64,000 nt of DNA, from the NCBI GenBank assembly GCA_948567375.1, contig OX419758.1, forward strand, positions 6,639,001-6,703,000, given 5' to 3'. Positions 12,557 through 24,099 of this stretch are shown here, one piece after another. Source of the stretch: Lunularia cruciata. Its lineage: Eukaryota; Streptophyta; Marchantiopsida; Lunulariales; Lunulariaceae. A program made the translations under genes and the position numbers. Position 1 is the stretch's first letter, and every line of letters starts with the position of its first letter. The notes below the pieces were generated by a model. It ran no database searches, had not been told where the DNA came from, and saw only the letters and a list, made by a program, of their open reading frames with translations.

Positions 12557-12608
12557 AGATTCTGCTTCCGGGTCAGGAGCTCTTGCTCCTGACCAGGAAG
12601 CAGAATCT
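12557..12608. repeat. Near-perfect hairpin, 24-bp arms, 4-nt loop
   Basis: The arm at 12557-12580 pairs with 12585-12608 with a single mismatch around the loop TCTT. The core reads GTCAGGAGC-TCTT-GCTCCTGAC. It could be a fold-back from a replication slip, a small-RNA hairpin or a transcription end structure; nothing nearby decides this. Confidence 0.85.
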
Positions 12609-12983
12609 CATTACTCTTATGCGTGCAATGCAGAAGGGAGTGGGTAATCCACAACAATTGCTGTACTAAACCGAAGTTCTTTAAATGCAAGCTAGAATAT
12701 TGACAGGTGTAGATATTGATGGTTTCTCTCACGTCTCTAGTACTACGTAATATAATTTGATCAATCGTTTATAACTCACATCGGACATGCTGACTTTGGT
12801 TCGAGCAAAGATTCGCTTTCAGAGGAAACATCAGCTCGTATAAGCAAGTAGAGCTTTAGGAATGTGCCCCAGCGTCCGGGGAGATGAAACGAACTAAGTT
12901 TTCCTGACTGGCTTGTTCCAAAGCCAATGGCAACGCTTGTGAGGGAGGCCAGATTCATTCATGACGAGAAGGATTTCTAAAGA

Positions 12984-14505
12984 GAGAAAAGGTCAAAAAT
13001 GCCTTCAACAAGTACTGATATTATATAAACCTATTTTAAATAATTCAATATTTACAAAAGTAACCCTGGTATTTAACGAGCCTTGACACTTGACACTGGT
13101 TCTAAATGTTTGGTCTAGAGTACAAGCCTAGCCCGCTCCGGGGTTCCATTGGTTCTAGATCACTCCTTCACTTCTTCTCATCGGTCCCTCTGACAAATCG
13201 CTGTTCGAACAATGATTGCAAGCTCGAGTTTATGGCTTCTGATTATGTGTGTAACTATTCCACTTACGATCTCTCTGACCTTCCACGTTTTGCAACTTTG
13301 GCACTCTTATCAGCGTGAACATCTGAATAACCCCCTGCGTGGGCACTATGAATAATGATCGGGACGAGGTGAATAATATCTTCTAGAAAACAAGCTCTCG
13401 GGGACTGCGTATTAGAGGCTGTTATCCAAACTAATGTATAATTTTAGCAATATCTGTGCATGATTTCCTGTGGTTTTGTCTAATTCATTGCTAGGCCGCA
13501 GCGTTCACGTCCTCGCCCCCAGGTCCATAACTCTTCCAATTTGACCTGGATGCAATTTTTGGCAGCCACTTCTCCCCTTTTCCCTTTTCAGCTCCTGTTG
13601 TTCTTCCTTGTCTGCCTTCTTGGCAGCTTCTATTGCTTTTATAGACTTGGCACGATCTTTTGCTTGAGCTCTTTCAGCTTCGCGTAGTAGAGTAGTGCCT
13701 TCCACAGACGCGGCCTGCAATCCTGAGATTGTCTGCGTAGAAAGATGGTAGGCTTATTATCTCTGCTATAAGAGAAAACAGAGAAGAGAATCAAAGGGTA
13801 GGAGTACTCGTACTCCTGCTATCCAGAGGCTGGGTTTCAGACGAGGCTTTCAGATGAAGCACAGACACCCTGGAGAGTTACATGATGAACCGGTCAAAAT
13901 TGGGTTCTTTAATATGCATATCTGATGCACTGTGATGCTCAAGTAAAGAAAACATGTAAAGACACAGAATCATTTTCTCATTACCTCAGTTTCCTCCTCG
14001 TCTCTACTGTCAGAACGCTTTGGTCGAGTCGTTTGTTTCGGACGCTCTGCATTAAATTAAGCGCATGAATCAGTCAACTTCTCAAAAGCTCGCAAAAGAC
14101 TTCATGCCATCCTATATAGCGCAATAACAAACCAGGTTTATTTTCATTTGTCTTCAATTTTGTCAACGAGCTAAAGAATGACCTTCCAAATGCTGTCTTT
14201 TAGATATGCAAAAACTAGATCATAGCAAGTACACAAGGAGTCGTGTCATGATTCGACATGCTTCGAAAGGAAAGGCTGCTCAACTCTCGATAAATACAGG
14301 TGACTGGTTTTAAGTGAACAAGCTACTGAATGAAACCTGTGGTGGGTTTCTTGTAGAACCCCGGAACCGTGGAACCCCCAAGACGGACAAGGCTTGCGAT
14401 CTCATTCCAAACCAGTATCAAATACCAGTACTTTTGTAAATATTGAATTGTTTAGGGTAAGTTTGTAATATCAATATTTGTTAAGTCTATTTTTGACGTT
14501 TCCCT
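12984..14505. mobile_element. Pack-MULE-like element with ~95-bp terminal inverted repeats
   Basis: The left end (12984-13080) and the reverse complement of the right end (14411-14505) align over their length, including the perfectly shared CAATTCAATATTTACAAAAGT-type block (13044-13064, with one base different at its left end) and the outer GTCAAAAAT. The outermost bases resemble GGGAAA-type ends of Mutator-like elements. No transposase is visible. The interior carries spliced exon fragments of a host-like gene on the minus strand, which is the hallmark of Pack-MULEs. A clear 9-bp target duplication was not found, so superfamily assignment is tentative. Confidence 0.62.
13546..14046 (-). pseudogene. 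Captured exons of a charged coiled-coil protein
   Basis: Two minus-strand exons, 13985-14046 and 13546-13732, have proper AG acceptors and GT donors and matching phase. The first encodes RPKQTTRPKRSDSRDEEETE. The second contains LLREAERAQAKDRAKSIKAI followed by a Lys/Glu-rich helix. In a shifted frame after KREK the text reads EVAAKN and LEELW, so a frameshift is possible. The helix recalls the C-terminal region of INCENP-like chromosomal passenger proteins, but this is a weak resemblance. Start, further exons and stop were not identified. The position between inverted repeats suggests a captured, incomplete gene copy. Confidence 0.5.
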
Positions 14506-15584
14506 TTTCCATAAATCTGCATCTTGGCGTTCTCTATTATCTAACCCGGCCCTGTACCTAGAGGAAACGTTTATCCACACGCAGTGGAAATACCCTGTCT
14601 TAATCTCATGATGACGTTGAGGAAGAGTTCTATATAGTTTCTCGTCGACGTGCTACATCTAATGAAAGAACGAGTTCATAGATGTATGTCAATAGTTCAA
14701 AGTTTATGTAGTTAACACAATTTCCAGAAATTCTGACACAATTGGATGTTGATAGTTTTGTATGACACCAACAATTGTGTATTATTCTGTTTGTTATGCA
14801 TAAGTATCTCCCATATATATAACATGCTTTCGACTAAACGATATCTTTAATCTGGGCTACGTATCCTTGAAAGAAATCAGTTGCGAGAACTTTTGTAACT
14901 TCTACGAGACTTCTCAAATCTCAGATCTCTACTTTTTTAGTCCATCTTCGGTCAAGGTCGTACTCAATGGTTAAATTAACCTTTCCAATGTCTCCACTAT
15001 GAGCTGCAACATTTGTAGTCACAGTGATGAATGATACGTATGATAGATGATGAATGCTACATATCTGACTGCAGAGTGAGATACAACCTTAGTTTAAATC
15101 TTGGCGATGTGATTCACATTTGTTGGGACGATATGTATGGTCTCCCAAGAGAGATTCCAGCTATACATGTAGTTAAACTTGTTAAGCGAACTGCAAGATT
15201 TGTCTTTCGCTGTATAAAATCCTAATTGGTTATGTCATCATCGTTCAACAACATTGGGCGGAACAAAGTGCATCGCAAGGTTCGTTTAGAACGATCGATA
15301 TCGATGGCCAGCGAGAACTGGAGAGAGAAGATAACTCCACAGGTTAGGCAGGTGATTGTGGAAAAGATGTAAGTTCCCATTCAGAGAAGTTCTAAGACCT
15401 GAGCTTCATGATCATGCCATCTTCATGATCCGATTACTGTGTTCAACATTTTAATTCACGCATGATCATGGAGGAGTTGTGCAGCATTTGACGTTACATT
15501 ATCACTGAGAACCTAACGGCCACTTACTAGTGAGGTAGAAGCAGATTAGGAAGAAACATACACGTTGTGATTAGGAACTGAGTT
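14506..15584. other. Unassigned stretch before duplication copy B
   Basis: No recognised gene. A 64-codon plus frame at 15031-15225 has no identifiable domain. Part of this region could belong to the duplication if copy A extends left of the window. Confidence 0.4.
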
Positions 15585-15988
15585 GCGGAATGTTTTCCTT
15601 ATGATTATGAATCAGAATGGATATCTTTCGAATCCAAATGCCACAACTCCGGAATAGTGAAAAAATTGCTACTCAGTTCTTGAGAATTGCTTGCCACTGG
15701 GAGAAGATGTGCTTCACAGTTGCACAAGACGAGGTATACAGTACGTGCTCTGTCCTTTGAGCAATAGAGAAGTGTTTCAGATGAGGTCAGAGATAAAACC
15801 AAGCAGAGTGGAGAAATATCTAACTTCTCGAGTCAGACACGGATCACGTCAACGCATTAACGTTTGTTAACTTCAGTTAGCTTGTACTGATTTGAAGTTA
15901 GAACATTCAGTTAAAGTCTCAGGTGATTCCGGAGTCTCGGTCACTACACAGAATCTTATTGATGCCTCTTCTGTCTATGATCTTACAG

Positions 15989-17675
15989 AAACATTACGTG
16001 CGGTCTCTATCACGTCAGTTCGGGTACATGGTTACCAAGATCCAGAGTTATGTCGTTCAGATAGCACGGTTCAAAGCACAGGGCAGGCCCGCAGAGGCTG
16101 GTCCTCAGATTACTGCAGTACCCAGCTCTGGTCCACAGACTTCTGCAGTTCCTAGATCTGGTGCTCAGACTACTGAAGTACACAGCTCTGGTACGCAGAC
16201 TTCTGCAATTCTTAGATCTGGTCCCCAGATTACTCCAGGTCCCACCTCGGGTCCTCGGGTCACTGCAGGTCCCAGCTCTGGCCGTCAGGCTACTGCAGTT
16301 CCCAGCTCTGGTCCTCGGACTACTGCAGCTCCTAGATCTGATCCGTTTAACTTAGGTGGGTGGTAAAAAGCTGATTGATACCAATTCTTCACTACTAGAT
16401 AAACTGAAATTTCTACATCTGCTAGATAAACTGGAAGGCCACAAACACCAGGACTCCTCTTAGTTCCCAATAATCCTTTCCCTAACACAATGCCTCAACC
16501 ATGCAGTCGAATTTATGCGTCAATTGGCAATAGAGGACAAGCGGGCAGAAAGTTCTGAGCGGGTAAGTCTGTAAGTTCAGATAATATGTCGATTCTTTTA
16601 TACTTCGAGCTTTAGCTTCCCGAAAGCTCAGACTAGCAAACTCTAAGATACACTCTAGATATTTTTAGAGTTCAGTATGTAGTTTGTTTCTAGCCAAGCC
16701 GTTTACAAGCATCTCCCTTGAACCTGAACCAGAATGCATGGAGTCGAATGCCTGTTCCAATTTCACAAAAGCAGCTTTTGATTTCGGCACCATAATCAAC
16801 AACCCTACAGAGATGACTAATCTTAGTGGTATTGACCATTTGTAGCAAACTACCACATCACAGCCTGCAGCTCCAGATCATCTGCTGCAGCATATGCATG
16901 CTGTCGTCGAGTGGCCATGCGTGACGACTCGGCAACAAACAGGTAACCGTCTCAAGTAACTCCAAATCCCCCAACAAAAGTTACATTCAGAACAAACTTC
17001 TTCAAAACCAGGTATAAATCAAACTCTTAGGGACATACAGCTGAATCCAGTTTAAATTCGTTGTATCAGCTTCAATTGCATCTTCGAGCGCCGGAAGTGC
17101 AGACAATACTGCCCCAGACAGAGTGTTTTCAAGTCAGGTACGCTTGTTTCCCTTGTGCCACTGTAAGTCTTCCGAATTTGAGACTACTTGATGCTCTAAG
17201 ACTTAGTTTCAGTACAGAGTTGAAGTACACGATCTCGGTGACAGACAGATTTTGACACTCTTCGATTTCCAGCAACAAAAGTTGATGAACTATCTCCCAG
17301 ACCTGCTGTTGTTCGTAATAAATACAACGATTAAATCTCTTCAGGTACTTGACTTCATGTTCCCTGTCGAAGTCGATTCCAGAAAGATGTCAAGTTTGAC
17401 ATAGTTTTACTAGAGGAATGTCTGCAAAGTTGATTATTCCACTGTCTGTAGAATCCTACTTACTGACTCTTGACCAATAATTGCAGGAAACAAATCTAGG
17501 TCGTAAGGAAGATTTATCAGCGTTCTGCGAAGTAGCTGAAGACTGTGTCAATAAACTCATATACATGATGTCGCCTAATGAAGCCTTAGCAAGCACAGTT
17601 GAAGAAGATAATTTAGAGGTGTTGGAGCGGGGTATTTCATATCTTCTTGAGATGCAGAGACGCGATGCCATATAG
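15989..17675 (+). CDS. Spliced gene of unknown function with decapeptide repeats (copy B)
   Basis: Paralogue of 400-2064. Exons are 15989-16355, 16507-16562, 16846-16942, 17070-17137, 17213-17344 and 17487-17675 (stop TAG). Splice dinucleotides and phases equal those of copy A. Coding indels relative to A are multiples of three: 12 extra bases before the repeats and 3 extra at the start of exon 5. The small exon 16507-16562 is identical to its copy A counterpart. Domain order is the same: short N-terminal segment, eight decapeptides, charged helix, linker, hydrophobic helix, and the C-terminal domain with LIYMMSP and LEVLERGISYLLEM. Both copies staying open suggests selection, in contrast to the neighbouring minus-strand gene. 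Family not recognised; first exons not found. Confidence 0.64.
16100..16339 (+). repeat. 30-bp coding minisatellite, 8 units (copy B)
   Basis: Same repeat as 499-738, also eight in-frame 30-bp units, but the units have diverged from those of copy A at many positions. Confidence 0.9.
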
Positions 17676-18432
17676 CTCCCGAATCGATTCCTGTAGGGAA
17701 AAGTCGATTCTAACTGGCTTGCATTACAATAAACTGCAAACTGGCTTGTCTGTGTTCCAAGATCACTGTCTGACAACTAGGGGAGTGAATGTTTCTGCAA
17801 CTCCAAACAGGACGTATATCGGGATACATCACGTTCGTGTACACGCAGATTTGCTTGGTCTACACTTTTGTGTAATATCGATATTAGCCACAGACTTCTC
17901 TAAAACCTCCATTCATAGGTAAATACCTCTATGTAGAGCTCAGAATGCCAAGCACGTAATATATTTTCGAGCGGGAATTGGGCCGTCTACCAAGCCCATT
18001 CTAATAATTGATACTTACATGATTCTTAACGTCCCATCGTACTTAACGATGCACGTTCTGAGTAATCATCTCCTGAGACTGATCACAAAAAAAGCTAGTA
18101 CTGCCCAACTCTGTCACAAGTAAAGTCCTCAGTTTCTGGGTTTGGCATCAAAATTGGCTCTAAAGACTAATAAGCGGGCTACTAGTTTGGGTTTAGGGTT
18201 TAGGTGTCATTTACCTTAGTGGAAATCGTGAGTAAGCTTGAGGAAACGCCAAGCGCATTTCTCATGCAAGTGACAGATAAAAAATAATAGACAAGTGACA
18301 AAAAACGCACGATAGACCAGAAGTGAGCTTTTCTATTCAAACTTCCATTTCTGCAATGGCAAGAATAAATTACATTTCGACAACCGCATGATTGTGTAAT
18401 GGTTGCATCCAGTGGTCACCGTATCTCGCTGT

Positions 18433-20141
18433 CTACAGTAGAGCTTTCTTGAAATTTGCCCTATATGCTTGAGAGGCTATATACAATGCTGCATAGGACA
18501 AAAGGAGCAGGGTATATCTTCAGGGCGAATCTTCTGAAGTCTAAGCCCCATACAAGTTTCCGGTACACAAACTCGTACAGCTGCTTCCCTCGACACATGG
18601 ACAGACAAATGTTCGATAAAAAGCTGAAAGATGGAGTAACGTAGGCATAGTTATTCCGATGTTACTCTCAGGTACAGCTAAGCATATCTCCAATACTGAT
18701 TAGTAATAATGTACACGAGAACATATCACTGTCCCAATTAGTAATGTCCGTCTTGAAAGTTAATACTTCATAACTTCTGATTGTGACCAAATGAGGTAGG
18801 AAACTCTATCGTACCTGGCCAGAGAGCAGTCAACGCCACTTTGGTAGGTGTCTTGCTGCTATATGTCGTCCGGTTGAATCCAGACGAAAATCTTGAAGCT
18901 ACACCCCGGCAGACGGCAGTTACAAACAATTCACGACCTACTAAGCTCAGTATTGAGCTTCTGTGGAGCATTTCCAGACATGACATGAACACATCTCAGC
19001 GCCTGGTCACATCTGTCAGCGGAGTGGAGAACTGCCCAAGTATATAGGAGGTGCTTTGAACAAGTTAATTTTTCAAAATATCTCAAACTGCAGCCGATTC
19101 AATCTACAGTTGCAGGAGACCCGTTGTAAAGTCTGAGAGTAACATTTCAGATAGCACAACTGAGAGAAGTGTGCTAAAGATGTAGAGTAGAGTTGGATTT
19201 TATGCAGTATATCGTAATGCTACTGTGTAGTGCTCATACTTAGGAATTCTTAGCCAAACCGGAAGGATGGTCGAAGGAAGTCAACTACAGATAGAAACTA
19301 TGTATTCTGCGGAAACAAACAAACAAACCCTCGCAAGCAAATTAAGGAAGAGATAAAACGGAATACATGGATGAATTGGACGTGACAGCCAGCTGGAACT
19401 TCCAGAAATGAACAGTGTCGACGAGTAGACCTCTCTGCGTGTCTAAAGACATAGATGACGCCAAGCGGAATACAGATGCCAACTAGGGCTTTCGCAGAAA
19501 TTCCTCAAATTTAGTAATTGACGGTTGAAACAAAGGGTTTAAGTTTTTACGATTTAATAGCTGAGAAAACCAGAGGAATGCCCAGATAGAACAGCTCAGA
19601 TGAGGAGAACATTTCTCCCCCATCAAACCATGTACACAAGCAATTTGCAGGAAACAGTTCACACACAATTTCATAAACTTCTCCACGAGTCCGCGAAACC
19701 TCATGCGCACACAATTCTCCAGAAACAGAATATGTCCAAGTTTACCAATCAATTACGTCATGACAAGATATCCTACGTACCAGCAAGATATATAATCATT
19801 AAGACAATGGGGATAAGAACCGCGTTCATCACCGGACCTAGCACCGGTATACTTGACACAACCGGAAGGCCAGCCCTCGCTTGGCCGGCCTTTTCTCACC
19901 GCGAACTCCTGGAAATCCCACTGTCCAATCCTGCCACCTCTCTCAACCGTCTACATCCTACGAAATCCGAAAAGTTTGTTCCTAATTGCAGACCCCTCGG
20001 TTTCCTTCTCGAGATCAAAGCGGGACTCTCCACATGGTGGGGGATCTGCGCTCTCGAAATTCGAGAACTGGAAGAACTTAAGCCTAAAGCAAAACAATGG
20101 CAGGATGAAGTGGTCGATCGAGAAATAAGCAAAGAAGTCAT
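18433..20141 (-). pseudogene. Small chloroplast-targeted membrane protein gene, nonsense mutation (copy B)
   Basis: Three minus-strand exons: 19781-20141 (start MTSLLISRS; donor GTACGT), 18815-18898 and 18433-18488 (stop TAG). Exon 2 is full length at 84 nt, but the Trp of the FWSGF motif seen in copy A is Ser here (RFSSGFNRTTY). Exon 1 has an in-frame TGA at 19896-19898, just before the EKAGQARAGLP segment that leads into the membrane helix. This copy would therefore give a truncated product with only the transit peptide region. Together with the frameshift in copy A, neither copy in this window looks able to make the full protein. Confidence 0.58.
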
Positions 20142-20739
20142 AGCCGTAAAGATCTCAGGTATTAACGTGGATGGACTTCGGCGTTGCACATCCAGGTCGG
20201 ATCATTCCATGAGATACAGTCCTGCACTTGCAATCTACTCGCCCACCATCAAGCGAGGAATTTGAAGCTATTCTTGGCCGCTCAAGAATTTCCTCCGCAC
20301 CCTCTGCTCAAACACGAACCTCCTCCTGAGAAGATCTTCGGCCCTCTCGAATCTGCGATTCTCTTGCGGTGCAGGGAGGGAATTTGCCGCTCTGATCTTC
20401 CGTTAGTTTTTATCCTATCCCATGGCTGACTGACGATGTCGAATTTAATTGATTCATCAACACGATTTGGATGATGTGATGAAGTCTGTTTTCATCTTTT
20501 CTGTTTGAATTAGATCTTCTCGAGCCTCTCACGAGGTCCTTCTATCTTCTTTATGTTTTATAAGATATGTCATTTTCTTCTTATGATGTCCTAAAGGCCA
20601 AGGGATTTGGTTCATGCAAGGAAACTCATCTTCCTCAAATAGATATGCAAAAAATTAAAAATTCGGTACGAGAGTAATTTCGCATAAGCCATTTGACGAG
20701 TTCCATGTCATACTATTAACTTATGGCTCAATCTCTAAT

Positions 20740-22935
20740 TTTCTCCTTTAAGTGAGAAGGCACACGGCGATGACTGTTGATCTTCTCAATCACATAACTT
20801 ACTTAGTTTGGTGCTTCCTTAATACAGCGATTGTTTAATGAATCATGATCAGAATTAAAGAACATTAAATTAGGTAATGAGGAGATTCGATGTCGATAAA
20901 TTATAAAAGTTCTGACTTATATTTTGATTCATATATTGAAAATTATAATAGATTTATTTGTCAATGGGGAACTCAAATAAAAAATTAATTAATTAAATAA
21001 TAAATAAATCTATGAATACACACCATATCTTCAAAATATTTAAGAAGATATTCTAAATTTTTACAGTTAAAATAATTCCTTAAATATTATAATTTAGATG
21101 CAAATAAAAAAATTGGCATCTACAAGTATAACAGGACAAATATTTCTTTGTTTAAAAATATCTTTTCATGATATAATGTAATATTTATCTTACCTACTTC
21201 AATTTTACTTTGAAATAACTTTGCTAGGATGACAAAGCAATGGATAGTGTTTGAAAAAGTTCTCAAATAGTACATAACTACTCGACTAAGAAATAATCGA
21301 TTTGTCTAAAACAAATTATAGGATTCAATTCTAAGTCCTAATTATCTATAGCTTTAATATTTATAACCTTAACAAGGCTAGTTGACTCTAAGTACTCTTA
21401 ATAATCATAGGAGATCATAATCCAAGAAAAAAGAATAAGGAAAAGAAAAGAGATAGACTAATAATTAAACGAAATGTGGTCTAAACTAAAAATGGATAAG
21501 GCCTTATTAATTATACTTGAGGTAGGTACTTGTGGCACCGTTATACAAACTTAAACATTAACTTCTAATCAAGTTACATAAGACGTGAGACGTTTTCTCC
21601 ATACCCTACTACCTAAATCTACAAAAGAAATTTTTAGTACTTTACTAGCCTACTCTACTAACCTTCTTGAAGAGCGTTCATAAGTTTCTGCAAAATTTCT
21701 TGTATGATTCTTAGATATTTTTTAGAGTATCTTCTAAATTTTTATAAGTATTTATATGATATATTTATTCTAAATCATGACGATACATAAGTTAAAATTT
21801 TATCCTTTAAATACAATTAAATAGTAATAATATATACTCAAAGAATTTCAAATAATATTTAGTATCGAAAATTACTGTATATTTGTATAGACTGGACTCA
21901 TTGGACTTGCTTATATTATCTTATCTTCAGTCAAGTGCTATCTTATGTTTAGTCCATAGGTTCTGATACTCGTAACAATTATCTCTCCATAATCCAAATA
22001 TCGAAGCTTAAATAAAAAATCATTTAATTTAGTATAGGTGAACATGTTTATATTGAAAATCCCTTAGTAAGTACCCGAAGTTTAAAATTTTGATTTCTGA
22101 AAGCGCAAAAAGGTCAAAGTTAGAGAATTAAGAATATTAATTGGATTAGGAGGCAAATTAGCTTATTATATCACCTAAATAGACTTCTGCTACAAAAATG
22201 CATATTCATATAAAACAAATTTAATTTTTACGTGCTCTTATTTTGATCTAAATATAGGACCATTTTCACTTCAATTTTTAGAAGATTAGTCAAGAAAAGG
22301 TAACCTTTGGACTGTATTTTGCTTATAAGCATAATAAGTCTCTTTTTATCTTTTACCTCATATTCTATATGGAAATTATTTCTCATTTGAATAAAATATC
22401 ATTCAACTACTAGTGATTTAAATCATAAATTCCCAAATTTCTGATTGGATAATGAAAGAGTAATTTATTGTACTCAACTATTATTATTGAGTCAATAGAG
22501 TAGTCAAATTTATAACAAGGTATCTTTTACACTTGTGACAACCTAGTGTCTACATACTAATAGTATAATAGATAAGAACAAGTAGTTCACACAAGGATAT
22601 AGGTTGAAAATGACTAGAAATGAAAATAAAGTGTCACAATTCACAAATTGTCTATCCTTTCTTATTTAACCTTTTGGAAATGGACCACTCCCATAAGAGT
22701 GTAGAGATATACACTAAGGCAGCTTACAAAACTGAGAAATTATTAACAACTTTCATGAAAGATCTAATCCAAATAAGTTCTTGATAGTGGTGGATCACCT
22801 CACGCCAAAGGCCACTTCCCCTTGAAGAATCTTTCCACAATGAGAGCCCATTTCACCCCAAAGTCCAACTTTAACTTGAAGGTTGACTTCACCCCAAAGA
22901 TAAGCTCAGTCACAAAGGTCTTGTCACTCTATTCA
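20740..22935. other. AT-rich non-coding tail of duplication copy B
   Basis: Counterpart of 5560-7895: strongly AT-rich, no coding evidence, many small indels. Confidence 0.75.
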
Positions 22936-23365
22936 TGTGCACTTGGCTATCTACTTGGCTTTCCTAGTCAATGGTACTTCCAATGCTCTAGTGTTCATAA
23001 AAACCTTCCTTGCAATGTCATGCTATTTCAAAATGTCAAGGCTATCTTTCTTGATTAAGTGTGGATTTCCTAAGCAATTACTCAAACACATATTTCTATT
23101 GCAACATTCCTCGTTGCTACTCAACCAAGCATACAATCAAGAACACAAAGTGTAGAAAATTCAAGGCTAAGGATCACAAAGGTCCTTGCACATGAAAATT
23201 TTTATTATGTAAGAAAGAGCTCATTTACAATAGGTTGCAACCCCTATGTATAGTTACTACTTCTCAAAGAAGATAATCAACGGCTTAAGAGATGATGGTA
23301 AAAGATGATAGTAATCTCCTAGTTACATCTACATCACTCATTGGTAATCCTACCTTATCCTAATG
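22936..23365. other. Unassigned stretch
   Basis: About 430 bases between the duplication and the repeat-rich region. Nothing recognised. Confidence 0.4.
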
Positions 23366-23536
23366 TAATACCAATAGCTAGACATATGATCTAGAGGTGA
23401 AATTTGGTTTGGAATCATTTGGAAGGATGTTATACCTGATTGATGTCATACATGGTGGACTAAATAGATCAGGTAGAGGTATCACCAAAATAGTACTTAT
23501 ACTAATAGGGAAAAAATTAAAACAAACTTGAAAGCC
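23366..23536. repeat. Extra direct copy of the inverted-repeat end
   Basis: Shares AATACCAATAGCTAGACATA and the following ~150 bases (AGAGGTGAAATTTGGT, GAGGTATCACCAAAA) with the start of the neighbouring arm at 23537. It is a tandem, partial copy outside the inverted repeat. Confidence 0.75.
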
Positions 23537-24060
23537 TTAATACCAATAGCTAGACATATGATTTAGAGGTGAAATTTGGTCAGGTAACATCTAGAAGGAT
23601 GTTAAACATGATTGATTGAATAGATCAAAAAGAGGTATCACCAAAAGTGTACTTCTACTAATAAGGCAAAAGCCAAAATATACTTGAAATCTTGAGAGGC
23701 CATTTTGAGGGCCTAAATGGATGAATTATGCCCCAAAAATGAGCAAATTCCCCCGTAAGAAATAAATTTCTCCCCCCTATTTGACTCATCAAGAGCTTTC
23801 CAATAGTACCTCACCCATATAATTTGGAGATTCCTACAAGAAATATCCTAAAGATTCCCTCTGGTCAACACTGGTTTGACCAACTAGATAGGACTAGATC
23901 CGATATATCACCCATGCATACATCTAATCTGAGGATGGAGATCAATGACATGTCACAAATGCATATATCTGATCCAAGGGTTATGCTTCCGTTGAATATC
24001 TTTGCTTTGCTGTATAATAGCCAAGGTGCTCCTTTGAGGCATTGAAATTTGAGTGTGAAA
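23537..24060 (+). repeat. Left arm of a ~525-bp imperfect inverted repeat
   Basis: The reverse complement of 26434-26966 aligns along this arm. Shared landmarks include TAGCTAGACA, GAGGTGTCACCAAAA, GAGCTTTCCAACAATACCTCA and TTTGGGGCATTG-type sequence. The two arms enclose a decayed coding stretch on the minus strand. Confidence 0.75.
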
Positions 24061-24099
24061 CTTGTGTTTTCTCTTCTATGTTTCTCTACTATCCTTAGA

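Larger units (their letters stand above)
15585..22935 (+). repeat. Segmental duplication, copy B
   Basis: Direct repeat of 1-7895. It carries the same convergent gene pair and AT-rich tail. Its left end matches the first base of the window, so the true boundary may lie further left in both copies. The right end diverges at about 22880-22935. Confidence 0.93.

Noticed and set aside
16161-16355. 64-codon frame in copy B minisatellite
   Set aside because: Alternative-frame translation of the repeat.
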